Origin: Sympetrum striolatum
Taxonomy: Eukaryota > Arthropoda > Insecta > Odonata > Libellulidae
Direction of reading: 5' to 3'
Assembly: GCA_947579665.1 (NCBI GenBank)
Contig: OX388343.1
Span: 103,979,657 to 104,043,656 of the forward strand
Length of the DNA: 64,000 bases
The translations under genes were made by a program, and so were the position numbers. Below, in pieces: positions 60,719-64,000 of the stretch. The notes beneath the pieces were generated by a model. It was not told the DNA's origin and searched no databases. It worked only from the letters and a program-made list of their open reading frames with translations. Position 1 is the stretch's first letter. The number at the start of each line of letters is the position of its first letter.

Positions 60719-62279
60719 GTATATTTTATTATTTTTAGTGTATGAGTGATTGAAATCCATTTATTGAAAGTTACAAATATTTTCATGTAAGATTACAGTA
60801 GAACCCCGTTTTTACGAACCTCGATTTTACGAAGTGACACAGTTTTACGAACCATTCCGCCGGTCCCGATCTTTGTACATGTAAAATGACCCCGGTTTTA
60901 CGTAAAACCTCGATTTCATGTTTTACGAAGTGAGAAGCCGGTCCCTAGGAGTGAATGAACCCCGGTTTTACGAAGTATTTGAAATGGTTTTGTCGCACTG
61001 AGCTCAATACAATGGGATTACGATCGCCGTAAACAGGAGCAGCTGAATCCAGATCGTCTATGTTGGGAGGACCCTCATCCCATGTATTTTAGAAGGGAAA
61101 ATGTGAAAATGTCGTGGGATACAAACATATACAAGTGAGGAAAAGTCGCGCGCGTTCAAGTCAGAATCACTCTCTGCGCGAGGTGGCCTGTGTTGTGATA
61201 TCCCGTGTGCCTAGAAGTAAAATAATGGATAAAACATCGCTGACCAAGAAAAAGAGGAAGTCCCTGAGTTTGGTCACCAAAAGGTCAATTATAAAGGAAG
61301 TACGTGGTCGCGGGCAGACAAAAACAGAAATTGCTCGGAAGTATGGTATTTCTTTATCTACATTATTGGCAGCAATCGTCAATTCAAGTGAAAAAAATTT
61401 GAGTCACACAACAACATCATTAAAAACAAAGTACATCTCATCGTATCAATTTGATCAACTTGATAGGCAGCTGTATAATTTTTTTAAAGTGTTGTGCGTG
61501 CAAATTGCCTATAAGTGGACCAATTCTGAAGAAGGCTCAGGTTTTGGCTCTTAAACTGAAGTGCGACAACTTTAAAGCCTCAAATGGGTGGCTGGATAGA
61601 TTCAAGAAAAGATGTGGAATCACTTCAATGAAAATCTGTGGAGACAAAGGTAGCGTCAACACAAAAGACGTTGAGCAATGGCATGAAATAAACGATGACA
61701 TGTCTAAATATTCCCCTCGAGATATGTACAACCTGGATGAAACATGTTTGTTTTTCATGGCATTCCTGACCTGACTCCACCCTCGGGACCCGTGGTGAAA
61801 AATGTCGCGGAGGTAAAAAATCTAAGGACAGGGTTACAGCAATGCAGATATGTAACCAAGATGGATCTGCAAAGTTGAAACCAGCTGTGATTGAAACATT
61901 AAGAGCTCCGCGTTGCTTCAAGAACGTGAAAAATTTGCCTGTGTTGTATGAAAGTAATAAAAAAGCATGGATGACGACGGACATTTTTCAGAAGCAATTA
62001 TATCTTCTTGCAGAGGAAGAGCGCATGCGAGTATCGCAATGTACTACTTCTTGTACAGATAATGCCCCAGTTCATAAAATAAGCGGACTAGTGCCACCAA
62101 ACGTCAAAGTACTTTTTCTGAGTCCAAATAGCACCAGAAAGATGCAACCACTGGACATGGGAATAATTAACAGCTTTTAAAGTCCACTACCGAAGATTTC
62201 TCGTCCAGCACTATCTTCGGACGCTTGGTAAGTTCTATTTCTTTTCTATCATTTTGTGTTTAAAAAATACCTACTCGTT

Positions 62280-62320
62280 GTCGCAAAGGATATATATTAT
62301 ATATATATATCCTTTGCGAC
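62280..62320. repeat. Perfect inverted repeat, 18-bp arms
   Basis: GTCGCAAAGGATATATAT and ATATATATCCTTTGCGAC pair perfectly around a 5-nt TATAT centre. It lies within the Tigger interruption and may be the end of a nested AT-rich element. Confidence 0.7.
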
Positions 62321-62862
62321 CTCCATATTTTCTCTGGAATTATTTAATATTAGCAATATGATAACCGCCGCAACCCCTCGCAGAACTTAGGTAAACCTTT
62401 TACTTGAAAGTAGCATTGCTGTGGAAGTTCTTCGTTGCAGCTGTCATGGAAATTAGTTTAATTAAATAATATTAAATTTGTAGTAATACGTCACTATTAC
62501 TTAAATTTTGATGCATTTTCAATACGTAATTTATTAATTAAAAGCGTTTTACGTCGTTAGGTAAGAATTTGTGACGCGACAAGATCGTTTAAAGTACCCA
62601 CGAGAAAGTAGTTCTCAAAAATCACCGCTAAACGTGAGCGAAGTGGAATGCATATAAAAAAGAGGGAGTTTCAAATTAACTTAAGTAAAGTTTTTAAATG
62701 ACTTAAAATATTTACGAGCTAGTTTTTTGGAATTCATGGCTGTGAATTTCATTCACTGTGACTAAAGTGAGCCTCCTAGGCTTTGAAATAAGGTCTATAC
62801 TATAAAGGGAATCAGTATAATTGTAGTTTAATTTTTAAATCCTTTCCATTTGATGCAAATAG

Positions 62863-62992
62863 CACTGGAGAGCATGTGGGTAACGCTCGTGACTCATGAG
62901 GAATCAGTTCTGATTTCAAATCCTGGTGGGAGCACATGGGCAAAATGACCTATGCTGTCAAAGCGCTTTTAACAAACTACTACTACTATAGT
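62863..62992 (+). repeat. tRNA-derived SINE copy nested in Tigger
   Basis: Head GCATGTGGGTAACGCTCGTG, degenerate box B (TTTCAAATCCTGG), family 3' part GAGCACATGGGCAAAATGAC and TCAAAGCGCTTTTAAC, then a (ACT)n tail (62976-62990). Matches the 42811 and 49794 copies in order. Confidence 0.7.
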
Positions 62993-63487
62993 GCACACAG
63001 AGAATTGCATGTGATATCTTTTGTTTTCTTCCTGAATGAGCTTGTGACTCTTATTTGTATCAGAAATTAGTTTGATTTCATCCTCATAATTATTTGACAA
63101 GTTTCGACCTGCACAGTTTTGCTTTCTATAAGTAGAGCTTTAGTACGCATACATTAGTTGCATATAAAGCCTCTGATGTGCAAGATGTGCCTCCATGGAC
63201 ATTGCTCCTTTGCTGTGCGAGGATTTGCCAGAGCATGGGACAGTATCGCTGCAAACACTATTTCCAACTGCTGGAGATCAGCTGGTTTTGGTGACACATC
63301 TATTATAGAGACAGAGGAGTTAGTGGAGGTTCCCACACTACAGGACCTCCTTAGTAAAGAAATGGCCCAACTAAATCAGTACATCCCAGATGCATCCTCT
63401 CACGCTGAGTCATATTTTAAGTATGACTCTCGTATGATGACGCATAACTGCAGTGAATTTAGTTAAGACGAAGAAGATGAGGATGAA

Positions 63488-63748
63488 GTGAACTTAGATA
63501 GCTCTTCTACAAGCTATGAAGATGACCCAGAAGCACATTCCTCCCCTACAAGGGATGAATTAAGACACTCCATAAAATTACTTCACAATTTTCAATTGTT
63601 TACTGATGGTGTACCTGATTTATTCAATTATTACCTTTCAGGCATTGAGAAAATCACCTCATCTTTCATTGAAACTTCCAGAAAACAAAAAAAATTAATG
63701 ATTATTTTAAAAAGTAAAAGGTTTAGAATTTTATTTCTGTTGTATTAA
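63488..63748 (+). pseudogene. C-terminal tail of Tigger transposase
   Basis: Acidic/Ser-rich, Asp/Glu-rich start (EDDPEAHSS), then TRDELRHSIKLLHNFQLF and a Lys-rich end. It continues the third transposase piece after the stop at 63464-63466 and ends 205 bp before the right inverted repeat. C-terminal tails of this family are variable, so this is assigned mainly by position. Confidence 0.5.
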
Positions 63749-63955
63749 TCATTAAACTGGATGTATAATTCATTTTATTGAAATATTACCTTCCTTTCAA
63801 TCCCATTTAACTTTATGTACTGTATTACTGAAACTGAATTGGTATTGTAGAGATTCTGATTGCTTGAAAGAAAACCTCAAATTTACAAAGCCCGAATTTT
63901 ACAAAGTGCAAATTTTTGGGTCCCTTCAACTTCGTAAAATTGAGGTTCTACTGTA

Positions 63956-64000
63956 TATTTATATATCATCATCATCATCTACCATTTTCAATCCAACGTC
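63956..64000 (+). other. Gephyrin intron continuing past the window
   Basis: After the Tigger right end the sequence is AT-rich with a (ATC)n run (63966-63978). The following gephyrin exon is not reached. Confidence 0.5.

Larger units (their letters stand above)
62228..63157 (+). other. Interruption in the Tigger transposase (inserted DNA or intron-like)
   Basis: It begins GTAAGT directly after the codons for LRTL and ends ACATTAG directly before the next transposase block. So it has splice-like borders, but the phases do not match perfectly (1 base left before, none after). It contains a perfect 18-bp-arm palindrome (62280-62320) and a SINE copy (62863-62992). Nested insertion is the simpler reading. 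Confidence 0.55.
61225..63466 (+). pseudogene. Tigger-like transposase (CENP-B HTH, DDE), broken
   Basis: From ATG 61225 the first frame reads MDKTSLTKKKRKSLSLVTKR then GRGQTKTEIARKYGISLSTL, the psq/CENP-B N-terminal HTH. A frameshift near 61495 moves to GPILKKAQVLALKLKCDNFK and ASNGWLDRFKKRCGI (CENP-B HTH 2), then MYNLDETCLFF with the first catalytic Asp, then a stop at 61772-61774. A third piece (61842-62180) has CTDNAPVH (second Asp) and LSPNSTRKMQPLDMGIINSF (third acidic position), with a 1-base shift before FKVHYRRFLVQHYLRTL. After the interruption, FARAWDSIAANTISNCWRSA GF (63221-63285) is the usual C-terminal block. All three catalytic Asp regions are recognisable, but three or more frame breaks show it is inactive. 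Confidence 0.88.
60796..63953 (+). mobile_element. Tigger-like (pogo group) DNA transposon in gephyrin intron
   Basis: The terminal inverted repeats begin CAGTAGAACC at both ends; the right end, read inverted, continues CTCAATTTTACGAAGT. Each end is flanked by TA (60794-60795, 63954-63955). Left and right subterminal zones carry further copies of the TTTTACGAAGT word (for example 60821-60840, 60919-60930 and 60967-60977). The interior encodes a broken transposase in the + direction. A 0.9-kb interruption at about 62228-63157 includes a SINE and a perfect palindrome. Length 3.16 kb. Confidence 0.92.

Overview
This is a eukaryotic, AT-rich window from an animal genome, most likely an arthropod and probably an insect. 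The evidence is split, GT-AG-spliced genes, a CVC-type homeobox gene and a gephyrin/cinnamon-type molybdenum cofactor gene, together with piggyBac, Tigger/pogo, mariner-like, hAT-like, Helitron, LINE and tRNA-derived SINE remnants. It has no operons, ribosome-binding sites or CRISPR arrays. All calls come from reading the sequence; nothing was aligned.

Layout. (1) 1-14257 is non-coding: probable 5' flank or a very long intron of a Vsx homeobox gene. It holds a TIR element (2493-2840), a long TA/TG microsatellite (7950-8167), a GC-rich block (10210-10740) and a block with a perfect POU octamer near 12.2 kb. (2) 14258-16780, + strand, carries the last two exons of a Vsx (Chx10-like) gene: homeodomain recognition helix, CVC domain and a long low-complexity C-terminus with the conserved RAKAQEHS motif. 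The first part of the homeodomain is not found in the window. (3) 16781-50860 is a large gene-poor stretch with TE debris: SINEs, a LINE reverse-transcriptase scrap, a pogo-like transposase remnant, a Helitron scrap, a tRNA-like head-to-head palindrome, a near-complete but broken piggyBac element bounded by TTAA, and a hAT-like MITE with a perfect 8-bp duplication. A CpG-rich, TATA-containing promoter-like block lies near 31.15 kb. (4) 51142-51291 is a short ORF resembling the N-terminus of the cytochrome oxidase assembly factor PET117. (5) 51478-60718, + strand, holds nine exons of a gephyrin/cinnamon-type gene: the MogA/MoaB-like G domain, a His-rich linker and the first part of the MoeA-like E domain; the rest lies beyond the window. 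(6) 60796-63953 is a Tigger-like DNA transposon in the intron after the ninth exon, with a broken transposase and a 0.9 kb interruption.

Functionally, the window joins an eye/neural transcription factor gene (Vsx), with a long flank that may hold enhancers, to a housekeeping cofactor gene (last two steps of molybdenum cofactor synthesis). A small mitochondrial assembly-factor-like ORF lies just upstream of the latter. No functional link between the two main loci is seen. Most of the remaining structure is transposon-derived; several compact hairpins (29.3, 34.3, 34.7, 49.5 and 54.4 kb) are not explained by any recognised gene.
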